A stretch of DNA of 6,648 nucleotides from assembly GCA_030045175.1 (NCBI GenBank), contig JASIBM010000245.1, forward strand, positions 1 through 6,648, read 5' to 3'. Source of the stretch: Streptosporangiaceae bacterium. Its GTDB lineage: Bacteria > Actinomycetota > Actinomycetes > Streptosporangiales > Streptosporangiaceae. This document shows, piece by piece, positions 5,807-6,648 of the stretch; the first letter of the stretch is position 1; each line of letters begins with the position of its first letter. The notes below the pieces were generated by a model. The model saw only the letters and a program-made list of their open reading frames with translations. It was not told where the DNA came from and did no database searches. Made by a program: the position numbers and the translations under genes.

Positions 5807-6016
5807 TCAGTCGAACTCCCCCATCTTGACGCCCGCGATGAAGGCTGCCCACTCGGCAGGCGTGAAGATCAACGACGGCCCGTCAGGGTGCTTCGAATCC
5901 CGCAGCGCCCGGCTGCCGTCAGGAAGCTGGGCATGCTCCACACAGTTGCCGCCCTGCCCGTTGCTGAAGCTGCTCTTGAACCATCCGGCACGGGACAGGT
6001 CGGTTGCTTGGTTCAT
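5807..6016 (-). CDS. DUF397 small regulatory protein, partner of the upstream DUF5753 regulator
   Basis: Complete 69-residue DUF397 protein. Hallmarks are AGWFKSSFSNGQGGNCVE near the N-terminus (residues 10-27), then LRDSKHPDGP and FTPAEWAAFIAGVK, ending in GEFD. Small DUF397 proteins are actinomycete-specific partners of HTH_31-DUF5753 proteins; in Streptomyces, WhiJ-like and BldB-like loci of this type affect development and antibiotic production. The ATG at 6016 has AGGAGG 6 nt upstream. The gene begins 25 bp after the stop of the DUF5753 gene on the same strand, so the two form an operon. The function inferred is control of the HTH protein, perhaps as antagonist; the precise role is not known for this copy. 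Confidence 0.93.
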   Translation of the reverse strand: MNQATDLSRAGWFKSSFSNGQGGNCVEHAQLPDGSRALRDSKHPDGPSLIFTPAEWAAFIAGVKMGEFD

Positions 6017-6041
6017 CCCGTCCCTCCTATGAGTCCTTAGA

Positions 6042-6648
6042 TCACGTCAGTTCTTCCGCTGCACGCGCCATGAGGCTACGCGAGGCGTCCACTGGCAGCG
6101 CCGAGGCGCGCAAGTGGTCGAACATCAGCCTATAGCGTCTGACCTCTTCCTGCTTCTCCAGATACAGCGCACCAGTGTGGTACTCGATGTAGACGATGTT
6201 GGGGTCACTCGGCTCAGGGAAGCCCAGCAGAGTGAACGAGCCCTCCATGGCGGGGTGTGCCCCAGCGCTGAAGGGAACTACTTGGAGGGTCATGGTGGGC
6301 AGCTTCGAGGCATCGAGCAACTTCTTAAGCTGCTCACGCATGATGTCTGGGCTGCCGACCACGCGGCGGATGACCGCTTCGTTCAGGACGAGCCACAACT
6401 CAGGCGCATCGTCTGCCGTCAGGTGTTCTTGGCGGGCCATCCGTACCCGCACCATGCGATCGATCTCGTCATCGGTTGCCGTGATGAGCTGTGCTCGGTG
6501 GACGGCACGGGCATACGCCTCGGTCTGCAGGATGCCTGGCACGAACTCGGCGTCATAGGCCCAGATGGTCGCGGCATCCGCCTCCAGCCCGACATAGACC
6601 TCGAACCAGTCAGGAACAGCCTGGCCATACTGCTGCCACCATCCTTTC
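6042..6648 (-). CDS. DUF5753 regulator (HTH-bearing N-terminus outside window)
   Basis: C-terminal 201 codons of a second WhiJ-like regulator, open to the right edge; stop TGA at 6044-6042. It begins in the window at KGWWQQYGQ and DWFEVYVGLEA, followed by VPGILQTEAYARA, a basic VRVRMARQEHL stretch, VVPFSAGAHPAMEGSFTLLGF and IVYIEYHTGALYLE. These are the same blocks, in the same order, as in the complete copy at 2347-3249, so the two are paralogues, clearly diverged. The helix-turn-helix should lie just beyond 6648. It is the first gene of an operon with the DUF397 gene. Codon third positions look less GC-rich than in the neighbouring nitronate monooxygenase, judged by eye only. Confidence 0.92.
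   Translation of the reverse strand, partial: KGWWQQYGQAVPDWFEVYVGLEADAATIWAYDAEFVPGILQTEAYARAVHRAQLITATDDEIDRMVRVRMARQEHLTADDAPELWLVLNEAVIRRVVGSPDIMREQLKKLLDASKLPTMTLQVVPFSAGAHPAMEGSFTLLGFPEPSDPNIVYIEYHTGALYLEKQEEVRRYRLMFDHLRASALPVDASRSLMARAAEELT

Noticed and set aside
5364..5852. Minus-strand open frame of 162 codons opposite the glycosylase
   Set aside because: Shadow frame; the glycosylase motifs GINPG and NPSGLN are on the plus strand.

Overview
The window comes from a high-GC actinomycete, probably a mycelial, Streptomyces-like or Streptosporangiales-like organism. The evidence is the strongly GC-biased third codon position in the clear genes, GTG starts, and a regulatory family (HTH_31-DUF5753 proteins paired with DUF397 proteins) that is typical of such bacteria. 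No tRNA, rRNA, insertion sequence, integrase or CRISPR array was seen.

Left part (1-2346). A Gfo/Idh/MocA-type NAD(P)-dependent oxidoreductase runs off the left edge on the minus strand. It is divergent, across about 200 bp, from a complete B-type dye-decolorizing (DyP) heme peroxidase. The peroxidase keeps all heme-pocket residues and ends in an encapsulin cargo-loading peptide, but no encapsulin shell gene lies beside it in this window. It converges on the next gene with a GC-rich hairpin between them.

Middle part (2347-4014). A complete XRE/DUF5753 regulator (minus) lies divergent from a small protein with a CCCH zinc-site pattern (plus). The roughly 430 bp between them is richer in A+T and full of dyads: a perfect 10-bp-arm inverted repeat over a candidate promoter of the regulator, then three close GTGC/GCAC palindromes. 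A 44-codon ORF with coding-like base composition overlaps those palindromes. This is the most interesting regulatory stretch of the window.

Right part (4145-6648). A class I nitronate monooxygenase overlaps by one base with a G/U-mismatch DNA glycosylase of the Mug type, so the two are probably co-transcribed and translationally coupled. The glycosylase keeps both active-site motifs but seems to lack its last helix. It converges on a DUF397/DUF5753 pair (minus strand), a WhiJ/BldB-like regulatory module whose HTH end lies beyond the right edge.

The genes do not form one pathway. The window reads as housekeeping and oxidative-metabolism genes interspersed with two copies of an actinomycete-specific regulator family, one with its small DUF397 partner and one without.
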